A stretch of 64,000 nt of DNA from G963665925 sp050596425 (GCF_050596425.1 NZ_CP192292.1:2108001-2172000); one strand, 5' to 3'. Positions 1 through 8,584 are shown, numbered from the stretch's first letter. Notes: generated from the letters alone by a model not told the origin. Numbers and translations: made by a program.

Positions 1-7
1 AGACGGA

Positions 8-33
8 AAGCGCACGTTTGCAATCGTGCGCTT
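8..33. terminator. Hairpin at left edge, possible terminator
   Basis: AAGCGCACG at 8-16 pairs perfectly with CGTGCGCTT at 25-33 around an 8-base loop. On the minus strand it is followed by TTTCC and on the plus strand by TTGTTC, so either direction is possible. It may end a gene lying off the left edge or be a second stop for rpsT. Confidence 0.5.
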
Positions 34-91
34 GTTCATTATAAATCTGAATTCAAATTTATAACAAGGGAATTGGGGAATCAAATTCTCC

Positions 92-136
92 TTATTAAGG
101 GCATTCTGATTGATCTGATCAGACGCCTTAGTAAGA
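92..136 (-). terminator. Imperfect hairpin downstream of rpsT
   Basis: A long imperfect inverted repeat (CTTATTAAGG at 92-101 with CCTTAGTAAG at 127-136, plus an inner TCTGAT/ATCAGA stem) lies just past the rpsT stop codon. The U-tract on the minus strand is poor, so this could be an RNA-stabilising 3' end as easily as a terminator. Confidence 0.4.
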
Positions 137-169
137 AGCTCAACTCGCATTTTAATCATTAGAGGGTGA

Positions 170-433
170 TTATGCAAGAGTGTTAAGCTTCTTAGATAGA
201 CGAGCAACTTTACGAGATGCTGCGTTCTTGTGAATCACGTTCTTTTCAGCAGCCTTACGAGCAAGCTTTTGAACAGTGTTGAACTTTTCAGTTGCAACAG
301 CTTTATCACCAGCTTCGATAGCTTCTAGGAAACGCTTTTCAGCAGTCTTAAGTGCAGATTTACGAGATTTGTTAAGCTCAGTTTTCTTAGAGATAACCTT
401 GATTCTCTTCTTTGCAGATTGAATATTAGCCAT
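170..433 (-). CDS. rpsT: 30S ribosomal protein S20
   Basis: The 87-residue, highly basic protein begins MANIQSAKKRIK and has the SRKSALKTAEKRF and HKNAASRKVARLSKK segments typical of bacterial S20, at the family's usual length. S20 is a primary 16S rRNA binder in 30S assembly. The gene is divergent from lepA, a frequent pairing in Firmicutes. It has its own promoter at 534-562, leaving an untranslated leader of roughly 95 nt, in which autoregulation by S20 is possible but not shown. The start is supported by a ribosome binding site just upstream on the minus strand. Identification is secure. Confidence 0.97.
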   Translation of the reverse strand: MANIQSAKKRIKVISKKTELNKSRKSALKTAEKRFLEAIEAGDKAVATEKFNTVQKLARKAAEKNVIHKNAASRKVARLSKKLNTLA

Positions 434-533
434 TTGTTTTTCACCTCACTTTCATTTGACCCCTTAGATCATGTACAAGTCAGTAGATAGCCTGCCTTGC
501 GTATTGTATGAAGGTCAATAGTCAACAAAAAGA

Positions 534-562
534 ATTATAACACTCTTTCATGCTGAAAACAA
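534..562 (-). promoter_or_regulatory. rpsT promoter
   Basis: On the minus strand a -35 TTGTTT (562-557), a 17-base spacer and a perfect -10 TATAAT (539-534) point at rpsT. Transcription would start near 527. This is a sigma-A type match read by eye. Confidence 0.7.
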
Positions 563-664
563 GCATAATGTCTTGGTTGGACCAAAATAATTCATTTCAA
601 AATAGTCAGACAACGACATGGTCTCTTTCTCTTCTTATTAATAAGAAATCTTAATGTGGGGGTA

Positions 665-693
665 TTTAGTTCAGCCATGCTTTATGATATAAT
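665..693 (+). promoter_or_regulatory. lepA promoter (extended -10)
   Basis: TATAAT at 688-693 is preceded by TG at 85-86 of the same block, an extended -10. The -35 element (TTTAGT at 665-670, 17-base spacing) is weak. The start would lie near 700, directly before the hairpin at 704-735. Confidence 0.55.
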
Positions 694-703
694 ATATCAG
701 AAT

Positions 704-746
704 GTGCACCTCAAAGGATGATTTATGTGGTGCACTTGTTTTATTG
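704..746 (+). terminator. Hairpin with T-rich tail inside lepA leader
   Basis: GTGCACC at 704-710 pairs with GGTGCAC at 729-735 and is followed by TTGTTTTATTGTT. It lies between the predicted promoter and lepA, so it would act as an attenuator or end a very short transcript. The remaining leader up to 907 also has a small GCTTTCGCAAAGC hairpin near 769. Confidence 0.4.
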
Positions 747-907
747 TTCTTTCATTTAAGGCGTAGAAGCTTTCGCAAAGCGCAAGGCTCAAAGATGCAA
801 GCGCAAAATGTGTTTGTACACATAAATGAGTGTAAGAGTAATATTGAAGCAGTTATTAAAATGATAAATCTTAATGCTTGATATATAGAATAAGAGGAGG
901 ATGCACA

Positions 908-2719
908 ATGTCGAATCGTCAAGATATGATTCGTAACTTTAGTATCATCGCTCATATCGACCATGGCAAGTCTACCTTAGCAGATAGACTTATTGAAAAG
1001 ACTGGCCTGTTGACAGAGCGTGAAATGCAGGCACAGATCATGGACACGATGGATCTAGAGCGTGAGCGTGGTATTACGATCAAACTGAATACAACAAGAC
1101 TTATATACAAGGCAAACGATGGTGAAGAGTATATACTCAATCTGATCGATACACCGGGTCATGTCGATTTCACTTATGAAGTTTCAAGGTCTCTTGCAGC
1201 CTGTGAGGGGGCGATTCTCGTCGTTGATGCCTCACAAGGCGTAGAAGCCCAAACACTTGCCAATGTACATCTGGCGGATCAACAGGGTCTGGAAATTTTA
1301 CCTGTTTTAAATAAGATTGATCTTCCAAGCGCTCGGCCGGCTGAAATTAAAACTGAAATTGAAGATGTTATAGGTATTCTTGCGGAAGACGCGCCAGAAG
1401 TTTCTGCAAAATCTGGCATCAATATGGAAGACGTATTAGAGCTTATAGTTAAGTCTGTTCCATCGCCAACAGGCGATCCAAAGGCCCCTTTAAAATGCCT
1501 GATATTTGATTCTGTTTATGACAGCTACAAGGGGGTTGTTGCATCTGTACGTGTCTTTGATGGAGAAGTCAAAAAAGGCGACACAATGCTAATGATGTCC
1601 TCTGGAAAGACATTCGAAGTGGCTGAAGTTGGTGTTTATACACCTGGTCCACTGCCACAGCCCAAGCTTCAAGCTGGTGATGTAGGTTATATCACAGCAT
1701 CCATTAAAGATGTTAAGAACTGTCAGGTTGGTGATACCATCACGCTTAAGAATAACCCAACACCGAAGCCATTGCCAGGTTATAAAAAGGCAACACCAAT
1801 GGTGTTCTGTGGTCTTTATCCTGCAGAAGGTGAAAGCTTTGATGCCATCCGTGACGCTCTTGAGAAGCTTCAACTAAATGATGCGGCTCTTACATTCGAA
1901 CCAGAAACATCGGTGGCCCTAGGCTTTGGATTCCGCTGTGGTTTCCTTGGTTTATTACACCTTGAAATTATGCAAGAAAGACTAGAAAGAGAATTTGACC
2001 TGGATATTATTGCAACAGCACCAGGGGTTATATACAGAGTTACAAAGACGGATGGAGAAGTGGTCTTTGTCCAGAATCCATCCAACCTTCCAGAGCAGAC
2101 GGAAATTTCTATGATGGAAGAGCCAATGGTAGACGCCAAGATATTCATTCCAAGTGAGTATGTTGGTAACGTTATGGAACTTTGTCAGCAAAGACGAGGC
2201 AGCATGATTCATATGGATTACTTAGATGAACGCCGTGTCATGCTTCACTATGATTTACCGCTGAATGAAGTTATTTATGATTTCTTTGATGCTCTAAAGA
2301 CAAAGACACGTGGCTACGGGTCTCTCGATTATGAAGTGAAGGGCTACATGGAGTCAGATCTTGTGAAACTAGATATTCTTCTTAATAAAGAAAATATTGA
2401 TGCTTTCTCAATGATTGTTCATAAGACAAAAGCGGAGTACAGAGGTCGTCAAATTTGTGAACGTCTGAAGGATGTTATTCCAAGACACCAATTCGTTATT
2501 CCTATTCAGGCCGCTATTGGCAACAAAGTAATTGCACGTTCTACGATCAAAGCACTTCGTAAAGACGTTCTGGCCAAATGCTATGGTGGTGATATTTCCA
2601 GAAAGAAAAAGCTCCTTGCCAAGCAGAAGGAAGGTAAGAAGCGTATGCGTCAAATGGGGAATGTGGAAGTGCCTCAACAGGCCTTCTTGTCAGTCCTCAA
2701 ATTTGATGAAGAAAGCTAG
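908..2719 (+). CDS. lepA: Elongation factor 4 (LepA)
   Basis: The 603-residue translational GTPase acts on the ribosome and is implicated in back-translocation and in 30S biogenesis. All GTP-binding motifs are visible: AHIDHGKST near residue 15, the switch region RERGITIK, DTPGH, and NKID. The LepA-specific C-terminus with RMRQMGNVEVPQQAF is complete. I chose ATG 908 because AGGAGG at 895-900 sits 7 bases upstream; an in-frame start at 878 would add ten unconserved residues and overlap the ribosome binding site. Length matches the family (about 600). A strong hairpin terminator follows. Confidence 0.98.
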   Translation: MSNRQDMIRNFSIIAHIDHGKSTLADRLIEKTGLLTEREMQAQIMDTMDLERERGITIKLNTTRLIYKANDGEEYILNLIDTPGHVDFTYEVSRSLAACEGAILVVDASQGVEAQTLANVHLADQQGLEILPVLNKIDLPSARPAEIKTEIEDVIGILAEDAPEVSAKSGINMEDVLELIVKSVPSPTGDPKAPLKCLIFDSVYDSYKGVVASVRVFDGEVKKGDTMLMMSSGKTFEVAEVGVYTPGPLPQPKLQAGDVGYITASIKDVKNCQVGDTITLKNNPTPKPLPGYKKATPMVFCGLYPAEGESFDAIRDALEKLQLNDAALTFEPETSVALGFGFRCGFLGLLHLEIMQERLEREFDLDIIATAPGVIYRVTKTDGEVVFVQNPSNLPEQTEISMMEEPMVDAKIFIPSEYVGNVMELCQQRRGSMIHMDYLDERRVMLHYDLPLNEVIYDFFDALKTKTRGYGSLDYEVKGYMESDLVKLDILLNKENIDAFSMIVHKTKAEYRGRQICERLKDVIPRHQFVIPIQAAIGNKVIARSTIKALRKDVLAKCYGGDISRKKKLLAKQKEGKKRMRQMGNVEVPQQAFLSVLKFDEES

Positions 2720-2740
2720 ACACATCACAAAAATATTAGT

Positions 2741-2769
2741 AAAGCCCGCGAGCATGCTCGCGGGCTTTT
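2741..2769 (+). terminator. lepA intrinsic terminator
   Basis: AAAGCCCGCGAGC at 2741-2753 pairs perfectly with GCTCGCGGGCTTT, followed by a T-run. The A-run on the other side makes it potentially bidirectional with the facing fetB gene. Confidence 0.9.
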
Positions 2770-2799
2770 ATAGTTGTACATAATTTAAAGGCGCCTAGA

Positions 2800-3582
2800 C
2801 TATATTTCTAACACATCATAATCGTTAAAAGTTTTCATTGATGTGAAACGTATTGCTAGAAAAGTACTGGTGTATCGAATGGCAAGTATGGCGATCATTA
2901 TGGCCATTTGATAGCGAATAGCAACAATAGGAAATGATCCACCAAGAATTTGTCCTGTCATCATACCCGGCAAGTGTACAAGTCCAATGGTCTCTAGTGA
3001 AGCCAATGTGGGACTAATGCTCGTAGTGAGTGCATTTTGTATGTAGGGCTTTAAAGCCTCTTGTCGAGTTGCACCGAGAGCCAGGGTATAGAAGTAGGTT
3101 TTCTGATCCTCTTTAATGGCATCATAAAATCTTTTAAGCCCAACAACTATGCCAGATAGGGAATTTCCCATGAGCATACCGCCAATGGGAATAAAATAGC
3201 GGGCATCAAAGGGTGCCTCAAGCTGTACAACAATGACATTAAAATAGAGAATAAGAAGGACGTTTGGAATAATAAAGGCCAAAAATAGGGGAAGTCCAAC
3301 CTTTTTAAAAGTCAGTTGTGTGCTTTTTAGGGCTGAAAAGAGGGCCACTGAAATCATAACCAGTAAATATAAGGCATTGAGTAAAGGATTATTTATGTCA
3401 AAAAGATACTGGAGGAAAAGACCAACCAGTGTTAACTGTATAAGCATACGTATTGTGACATAAACCATTCGTCGATTAAGTGGAAGTTCCAAATAGCGAT
3501 TCATTGCACCAAGAGGAACCAACAAAAGAAGCAGGAGTCCTAGACCCAAATAAGAAATTTGAACAGTTTCCATGCTTACCAC
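2800..3582 (-). CDS. fetB: FetB/YbbM-family ABC permease
   Basis: The 260-residue hydrophobic protein has about seven membrane segments and family blocks such as LQYLFDI, GMLMGNSLSG, LALGATRQEAL, GLVHLPGMMTGQILGG and QMAIMIAILA. These mark the UPF0014 family whose E. coli member FetB exports iron with the ATPase FetA. The gene overlaps fetA by 7 bases, so the two are translationally coupled. In many clostridia lepA is followed directly by hemW; here fetAB sits between them on the opposite strand, which suggests local insertion. The metal specificity is inferred from the family only. Confidence 0.88.
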   Translation of the reverse strand: MVSMETVQISYLGLGLLLLLLVPLGAMNRYLELPLNRRMVYVTIRMLIQLTLVGLFLQYLFDINNPLLNALYLLVMISVALFSALKSTQLTFKKVGLPLFLAFIIPNVLLILYFNVIVVQLEAPFDARYFIPIGGMLMGNSLSGIVVGLKRFYDAIKEDQKTYFYTLALGATRQEALKPYIQNALTTSISPTLASLETIGLVHLPGMMTGQILGGSFPIVAIRYQMAIMIAILAIRYTSTFLAIRFTSMKTFNDYDVLEI

Positions 3583-4187
3583 CTCACTTTTCTAATGGAC
3601 TGGTTGTCCCAAATGTCGTCATGGGAAATAATTAGAACTGTCTTATCGCTTTCCATGACCATATTGTAGACCTTATGTTTTAAGGTCTTATCCAAACCGG
3701 AAGTGACCTCATCAAGAAGCCATATAGGCCTGTCCATTAACTGACATAGGGCCAAACCAAGCCTTTGTCTTTCCCCACCAGAAAGATCCTTCACATTCTG
3801 ATGTATGGTGGATGGGGCGAGGTCAAAAAAATCCAAGGTTTTTTCAATATCTGACTGATGACAGACAAGATTTCGATTGCACTTGAAATCAAAAATACGG
3901 TCGAGAAGATCTTGGATAGATAACTCGGGCAAATCGACATCTTGGCTGACATAAGCACACTGGCACCGAATGCTGTGACAAGTCGTTTTGCTTAAAGTTT
4001 GTCCATTAAGATGAATGCTGCCCTTGTTTGGTTTTAAAAAACCAAGCAACATTTTTACGAGTGTGGATTTTCCCGTGCCAGATGGGGCGTTAAAAAGGAC
4101 CTTTTCACCGTTTGAAATTTTCAGTGAAAAGTCTTTGAATATCTCTTTATCACCAAGTTTTAAATCAATATTTTTATACTCTATCAT
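3576..4187 (-). CDS. fetA: FetA/YbbL-family ABC ATPase
   Basis: The 203-residue ATPase contains Walker A NAPSGTGKST (residues 33-42), a Q-loop at YVSQDVDLP, signature LSGGERQR, Walker B WLLDEVTSGLD and an H-loop ISHDD. It is short, as is usual for FetA. It would energise the FetB permease encoded by the overlapping downstream gene, probably for iron or another metal or metabolite efflux. The promoter at 4285-4313 carries a perfect palindrome at the expected start of transcription, so the pair is probably controlled by a dedicated repressor. Confidence 0.87.
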   Translation of the reverse strand: MIEYKNIDLKLGDKEIFKDFSLKISNGEKVLFNAPSGTGKSTLVKMLLGFLKPNKGSIHLNGQTLSKTTCHSIRCQCAYVSQDVDLPELSIQDLLDRIFDFKCNRNLVCHQSDIEKTLDFFDLAPSTIHQNVKDLSGGERQRLGLALCQLMDRPIWLLDEVTSGLDKTLKHKVYNMVMESDKTVLIISHDDIWDNQSIRKVRW

Positions 4188-4257
4188 TGTGTTAACTCCC
4201 TTATGTTGAATGGTAGGTCATGCTAGGAAAGCAAGATAATGATGATTAAACAAATGT

Positions 4258-4313
4258 AATATCGAAATTCGATATTGTCTTTTTAGTATAACTAAAAAAA
4301 TACAATTTTTCAA
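4258..4313 (-). promoter_or_regulatory. fetAB promoter with palindromic operator
   Basis: On the minus strand, -35 TTGAAA (4313-4308), 17-base spacer and -10 TATACT (4290-4285). Eight bases after the -10 lies AATATCGAA-A-TTCGATATT (4258-4276), nine-base arms around one base. The palindrome covers about +2 to +20, a classic repressor position. The regulator is not identifiable from the window. The remaining part of 4188-4517 holds the hemW promoters. Confidence 0.72.
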
Positions 4314-4369
4314 CTCTAGGCTGGGAATAAATCTCCAGACCTTACACATTACATACTAGAGTTTATACC

Positions 4370-4484
4370 TTGAAGGAGCTTACTTCAACCAGTGTAATAC
4401 GTATAAGATAAAATGGGCCCTAAAGGAGCTGGGATTGATTAAAAGCAACAAGGTTTTGGTCAATGAAGCCAAGTAGGATATAAT
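4370..4484 (+). promoter_or_regulatory. Tandem hemW promoters
   Basis: Two sigma-A type matches point at hemW. The distal one is TTGAAG (4370-4375), 17 bases, TGTAAT (4393-4398), and its -35 overlaps the inverted repeat TTGAAG/CTTCAA (4370-4388). The proximal one is TTGGTC (4456-4461), 17 bases, TATAAT (4479-4484) and would start near 4491. Confidence 0.6.
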
Positions 4485-4517
4485 GGGTTTTGAGTAAGGA
4501 GAAAGATAGGTGAAACA

Positions 4518-5657
4518 ATGAAAAATCCAGAGAGTTTATACATTCATATACCATTTTGTGCACAAAAGTGTGCCTATTGTGATTTTGTTTCCTTTACATG
4601 TGATAAAGGATTTAGACAAGTATATATGGAAACCCTATGTAAAGAACTTGAGTTAGTCGGAAAAGACTACGACAGGCCGCAACTGAAAACCATATTCATT
4701 GGTGGGGGCACGCCTAGCCTACTACGTGTAAATGAAATACAGAGACTTGGCGCCTGCCTTCAAAGCAACTTTAATCTGGATGTTCTTGATGAGTTTACAA
4801 TCGAATCCAATCCGGGAACCGTTGAACTGGAATCCCTAAAGTGTTGGAGATCCATTGGTGTTAATCGAGTGTCGATGGGGGTTCAAAGTATGAATGATGA
4901 TCTTCTGAAAAAACTTGGACGCATTCATACCGCACAAGAGGCTAAAGAGTCATTTGACATTATAAGAAAAAGTGGCATTACAAATATTAATCTTGATCTT
5001 ATGTTTGGCCTGCCAGATCAAACACTTGAGGACTTGAAAGAAACGCTGGATGAAGTCTTGTCCCTTTCGCCGGATCATATTTCAGCCTATAGTTTGAAAA
5101 TTGAGGAAGATACCCCATTTGAGAAAATGCTGGATAAAAAGGAACTTAGGCTTCCTAGTGAAGAGGAAGACCGAGCTATGTACCATTTTTTGATAAATCG
5201 CTTGAAACAAGCGGGATTTCAACAGTATGAAATTTCTAATTTTGCGCGACCTGATAAGGCTTGTCGTCATAATTTGGTTTACTGGAAAGGCGCCCCTTAT
5301 TTTGCTGCAGGCCTTGCCGCCCATGGGTATGTGAACAATTGCAGGGAAGGTAATTATGCAGATTTTGAAGCGTATAGAAAAGCGGTAGAAGCGGGTAAAA
5401 AACCGGTGGAGACAAGAGAATTCATTACTGAAGAAGAAGCGGCCTTTGAATATATCATGCTTGGACTTCGTCTGAGTCAAGGGGTAGACCTGAAGGCGTT
5501 TGAAAAGCGTTTTTCATATAAAATGCAGGACAAGTTTCAAGATGTGATAAAGACCCAGGTGGACAAGGGGCTTGTCACACTCAAGGATGATCATTTGACC
5601 TTGACCTCATATGGTCTGGATGTATCCAATCAAGTCATGGCAGACTATTTGGACTAG
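4518..5657 (+). CDS. hemW: HemW, HemN-like radical SAM heme chaperone
   Basis: The 379-residue protein starts with the radical SAM cluster motif HIPFCAQKCAYCDF (C14, C18, C21) and continues with GGGTPSLL, the NPGT motif and SMGVQSMNDDLLK, then a C-terminal HemN domain (FQQYEISNFARP). HemW binds heme and delivers it to target proteins; older annotation calls it oxygen-independent coproporphyrinogen III oxidase. Length and motifs fit HemW rather than HemN, which is longer. The start is ATG 4518 with AGGTGA upstream. hrcA-grpE-dnaK, the usual Bacillus neighbours, are not present here. A bidirectional terminator follows. Confidence 0.93.
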   Translation: MKNPESLYIHIPFCAQKCAYCDFVSFTCDKGFRQVYMETLCKELELVGKDYDRPQLKTIFIGGGTPSLLRVNEIQRLGACLQSNFNLDVLDEFTIESNPGTVELESLKCWRSIGVNRVSMGVQSMNDDLLKKLGRIHTAQEAKESFDIIRKSGITNINLDLMFGLPDQTLEDLKETLDEVLSLSPDHISAYSLKIEEDTPFEKMLDKKELRLPSEEEDRAMYHFLINRLKQAGFQQYEISNFARPDKACRHNLVYWKGAPYFAAGLAAHGYVNNCREGNYADFEAYRKAVEAGKKPVETREFITEEEAAFEYIMLGLRLSQGVDLKAFEKRFSYKMQDKFQDVIKTQVDKGLVTLKDDHLTLTSYGLDVSNQVMADYLD

Positions 5658-5764
5658 GCATTTACCAATGTGGATGCCTGTTAAAAGACCAAAGATAAAA
5701 TCCCATTTGCTTTGTGGTCTATAAACAATAAGGGGCAAAAGCCCAAGAATAAAGGCCCAAGAAT

Positions 5765-5810
5765 AAACGCCTTCAAAAGGGGGAAAACCTCCCTTTGAAG
5801 GCGTTTTTTT
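5765..5810. terminator. Bidirectional terminator hemW / pterin dehydratase
   Basis: AACGCCTTCAAA...GGG (5766-5783) pairs with CCCTTTGAAGGCGTT (5791-5805), with one extra A in the left arm. It ends in T7 on the plus strand and lies between converging genes. Confidence 0.85.
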
Positions 5811-5822
5811 CTAAATCAGACC

Positions 5823-6188
5823 TTAGGGCATGTAGCTCATTAGGGTTTTTTGCTTTGGAATCTGGTCAATCTTAGAGGCCAAAATAAAGTCGTTTTTGCT
5901 AAGCCCTTTAATTTTATGTGTCATAAGGCTGATTTTGACTTTGCCCCAGCCCAATTCTATATCGGGATGGTGACCTTCTTCTTCAGCAACTTCACCTACA
6001 AAGTTAACAAACTCTAAGGCACCCTTAAAATCCTTGAATCGGAACTGACGTTCAATTCGTTCATTGTCTATAACCTTCCAACCAGCTTCAAGCTCCTTAA
6101 TAAGGTCTTGTATGCTGTCTGCCTCAAGAGGGGGTGTATCAATAGAGCAGGCAAAGCATCTCTGATTGAATAAATTCGTATTTGCCAT
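5823..6188 (-). CDS. Pterin-4a-carbinolamine dehydratase family protein
   Basis: The 121-residue protein carries the PCD active-site block EEEGHHPDIELGW (H73, H74, P75) and the later histidine in MTHKIKGLSKNDF (H91). PCD dehydrates 4a-hydroxytetrahydropterin made by aromatic amino acid hydroxylases. No such hydroxylase is encoded nearby, and in many bacteria PCD-like proteins act with molybdopterin or have an unknown role. The first 20 residues contain two cysteines (RCFAC). A promoter, TTGATA-17-TATATA, is present at 6209-6237 on the minus strand. Confidence 0.88.
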   Translation of the reverse strand: MANTNLFNQRCFACSIDTPPLEADSIQDLIKELEAGWKVIDNERIERQFRFKDFKGALEFVNFVGEVAEEEGHHPDIELGWGKVKISLMTHKIKGLSKNDFILASKIDQIPKQKTLMSYMP

Positions 6189-6511
6189 GAATATCCTCCT
6201 TACATAACTATATATGGTTGTTGAAAATCAATATCAATTGTATGTATTTGATATATACCATAAGAAACTGAGAATAAAACACGGGGGTTGATTTTCTTCA
6301 TGTAGATAGTTTACAAAAATCTACTGATTCCATTATCTCTCATAGACCAAATGGTCTGGAAGGGGAATTGTTCTATTTTGAACGCCAGACATCCAGACAG
6401 CATTGTTGCCATCTTTTTTGATTCACTTCAATTCTAGGGTCGTGCCGAAAGAAATGTTTTCACTAGAAACCATCCATTATGGATAGTGGTATGTGTACAT
6501 TCAATATTCGT
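6189..6511. promoter_or_regulatory. Intergenic region with pterin dehydratase promoter
   Basis: On the minus strand TTGATA (6237-6232), 17 bases and TATATA (6214-6209) form the promoter for the downstream gene. The inverted repeat GAAAATCAA (6223-6231) / TTGATTTTC (6288-6296) overlaps it. AGACCA-AA-TGGTCT at 6344-6357 is a further palindrome. I see no good terminator for the LUD gene and no open reading frame of interest. Confidence 0.5.
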
Positions 6512-7153
6512 TTAATAGCCATAGTCCCCTTCAACAAAGATGACCTTAATACGGTCTTTATCTAATTGTTTGCTGATTGTCACAAAGGCATTGCAGATTC
6601 GGTCTGGACTGTTGCAGTCCATGCAGTAACCAACCTTAGCACAAGGCGTTTTGCGGTCAAGGCGCTTAACGTTTGCAGGAGCTGCCATTCGGCGATTTCT
6701 TTCAACAGCTTCATCATGATCTTTAACAATTTTATTGGTTCCAGTGATCACAATCACTTGGTCAGGGCCATAAATCATTGCCGCCACACGGTTGCCTCGT
6801 CCATCCACATTATATAGTTCGCCATTTTCTGTGATGGCATTCGTGCTCGTTAGGTGTGTATCAGCGCTGAAGGCATCACGATAGATTTGTTTGATGTCCT
6901 GTGGGGATAGCCCATCTTTGTATCGGTCAAGAAGGTTGTAGTCTTGTTTTCGTAACCAGTCTAGAGTATTGGTTTCAAAGAGTGTCATCGCGCCACCAAA
7001 GGACACCGTCTGTTGACGGGGAATGAGTTCTGAAAGAAGTTTATGAAGGTCTTCCTCATTTTTAACGTAATAGGCCCCCATATTGTTTTTGTTAAGGGCG
7101 TCCATAGTTCGTTTCACCTTGGTGTCAATAACCCATTTTACATTTTCATTCAT
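6512..7153 (-). CDS. LUD domain protein (lactate utilisation / LutC-like)
   Basis: The 213-residue protein has the LUD (DUF162) core, with SFGGAMTLFETNTLDWL and ADTHLTSTNAITENGELYNVDGRGNR. It ends in a cysteine cluster C-x5-C-x2-C-x6-C (CAKVGYC, CMDC, then SPDRIC) found in a stand-alone anaerobe subgroup. LUD proteins belong to lactate oxidation complexes LutABC, but LutA and LutB are absent here. The cysteine cluster could bind a metal or an iron-sulfur centre; that is inference. The gene stands alone. The family is secure and the function open. Confidence 0.86.
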   Translation of the reverse strand: MNENVKWVIDTKVKRTMDALNKNNMGAYYVKNEEDLHKLLSELIPRQQTVSFGGAMTLFETNTLDWLRKQDYNLLDRYKDGLSPQDIKQIYRDAFSADTHLTSTNAITENGELYNVDGRGNRVAAMIYGPDQVIVITGTNKIVKDHDEAVERNRRMAAPANVKRLDRKTPCAKVGYCMDCNSPDRICNAFVTISKQLDKDRIKVIFVEGDYGY

Positions 7154-7382
7154 TAAATTTCCTCCTTTTCATTCGTCTCACTAATTATTATACTCATTAT
7201 AAAAGGGAAAATCTAATGAATCAGTAAATGTGCATGAATTATTCATTTGAATGATTTATTATATGGTTGAGGGCAGTAAGTGACAGCAAGCCCTATATTT
7301 ATTGTAAAGACAATTTGATATTTTCAATTTTTAATATGAAATGAGCAAACTATGATTGGGAACGGGAAGTAGAGGACACACA

Positions 7383-8087
7383 GTGATAAAAGAGGCTTTT
7401 AAAGGCATTAGCATTGAATATAGAAATAGAAAAACACTGGAAATTCAAATCAAACCAGATGGTCAAGTGAGGGTTTTGGCGCCTAAAAACTCAAGTCGAG
7501 AATGGATTAAGGATGTTATAGAGTCCAAAAGATCCTGGATTGAAAACAAACGGAAGCTGGTATTAGAGAAGCGACCTTTGAAGACTAAAATTGAAGACGG
7601 AATGAAGGTTTTAGAGTCAGGGGATTGGCTAACACTAAAAATCGGACAGAGTGGCAGTCCCTATCCCATATATAGATGTGAAGACATACTTTATGTGAAT
7701 ATTATAGAGACATGGAAAGACAATGAAAATGTCATTAAGGAAATGCTAAGGGACTTTTACACAAATAATACCCGTCTGCGCATAGAGCATTGTGTGAATA
7801 TATGGACCAAGAGGCTTGGAATACAGCCAAATCGCATAAAGATTAAAGACCAGAAAAGGCGGTGGGGTTCATGCAGTTCCAAGGGGAATTTAAACTTTAA
7901 CTGGAGACTTTCCATGGCACCTGATGACATATTAGAATATGTTGTCGTTCATGAGTTATGTCATTTCTACCATATGGACCATTCAAAAGACTTTTGGGCT
8001 TTGGTTGAAAACCACTTGCCCGATTACAAGATCAAACGCAAGTGGTTAAAAGACAATGGACAGCATTTATTTTTGCTGGATGAGTAA
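7383..8087 (+). CDS. YgjP-like (DUF45) zinc metallopeptidase domain protein
   Basis: The protein of about 234 residues has the YgjP/WLM-type block WGSCSSKGNLNFNWRL followed by VVVHELCHFYHMDHSKDFW, whose HELCH plus downstream histidine forms a zinc site. The family is related to SprT and M48 proteases and often sits in restriction-modification or stress loci; here it has no such partners. I prefer GTG 7383 because AGAGGA at 7371-7376 lies 7 bases upstream. An in-frame TTG at 7356 would add nine residues but lacks a ribosome binding site. Substrate unknown. Confidence 0.87.
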   Translation: MIKEAFKGISIEYRNRKTLEIQIKPDGQVRVLAPKNSSREWIKDVIESKRSWIENKRKLVLEKRPLKTKIEDGMKVLESGDWLTLKIGQSGSPYPIYRCEDILYVNIIETWKDNENVIKEMLRDFYTNNTRLRIEHCVNIWTKRLGIQPNRIKIKDQKRRWGSCSSKGNLNFNWRLSMAPDDILEYVVVHELCHFYHMDHSKDFWALVENHLPDYKIKRKWLKDNGQHLFLLDE

Positions 8088-8090
8088 GAG

Positions 8091-8125
8091 AAAGCCTGGA
8101 AAGGGTATGATCCCTTCCAGGCTTT
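8091..8125. terminator. Bidirectional terminator
   Basis: AAAGCCTGGAAAGGG (8091-8105) pairs with CCCTTCCAGGCTTT (8112-8125) with one bulged A, between converging genes, with A/T runs on both sides. Confidence 0.82.
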
Positions 8126-8128
8126 TGA

Positions 8129-8584
8129 TTATTCCACTTCATCTTCAATATGACAATCTCTCATAATCAGCACTGGAACCTTGGCATGATGCACAACCTT
8201 GTCTGTGACACTTCCAAGTAGAAAACGTTTCATAGCTCCAAGACCATGGGTGCATATTATAATCATATCAGCATTTTCTTCCTCAGCCACCTCGATTATG
8301 GTGCTTGCCGGATCGCCACTTCTACTTACGAGCTTTAAGTGGGTGTCTGGAATATCAAGATTCTTGCAGGCCTCTTCGAGTATTTTTGCTGAGCGTTGTG
8401 CCCCATCAACTTGTATAGTAAGTCCAGGCGCTGGATAAGACACGTAATTCTGTATGAGGTTGGTTTCGTCCACGTTGACGAGGACGGAAACAGCATTATA
8501 GGTGTTATAGAAATCCTGTACCAACTTGTATATTTTGAAGCAGGTTTCAGAACCATCCACAGGAACTATTATTTTATTAAACAT
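8129..8584 (-). CDS. Universal stress protein, UspA family
   Basis: The 151-residue protein starts MFNKIIVPVDGSETCFK and ends with THGLGAMKRFLLGSV and KVPVLIMRD, the UspA fold with its nucleotide-binding loop. The ATP-binding consensus is G-x2-G-x9-G-S; here the first glycine is a cysteine (C-x2-G-x9-G-S), so ATP binding is likely but not certain. UspA proteins help survival under starvation or redox stress. It is a single-gene unit facing the YgjP-like gene, with AAGGAGGTG as ribosome binding site. Confidence 0.92.
   Translation of the reverse strand: MFNKIIVPVDGSETCFKIYKLVQDFYNTYNAVSVLVNVDETNLIQNYVSYPAPGLTIQVDGAQRSAKILEEACKNLDIPDTHLKLVSRSGDPASTIIEVAEEENADMIIICTHGLGAMKRFLLGSVTDKVVHHAKVPVLIMRDCHIEDEVE

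Noticed and set aside
878..907. Earlier start for lepA
   Set aside because: The added residues are not LepA-like and AGGAGG at 895-900 belongs to ATG 908.
2800..4187. fetAB as part of a mobile island
   Set aside because: No transposase, integrase, direct repeats or composition break was seen; only gene order suggests insertion.
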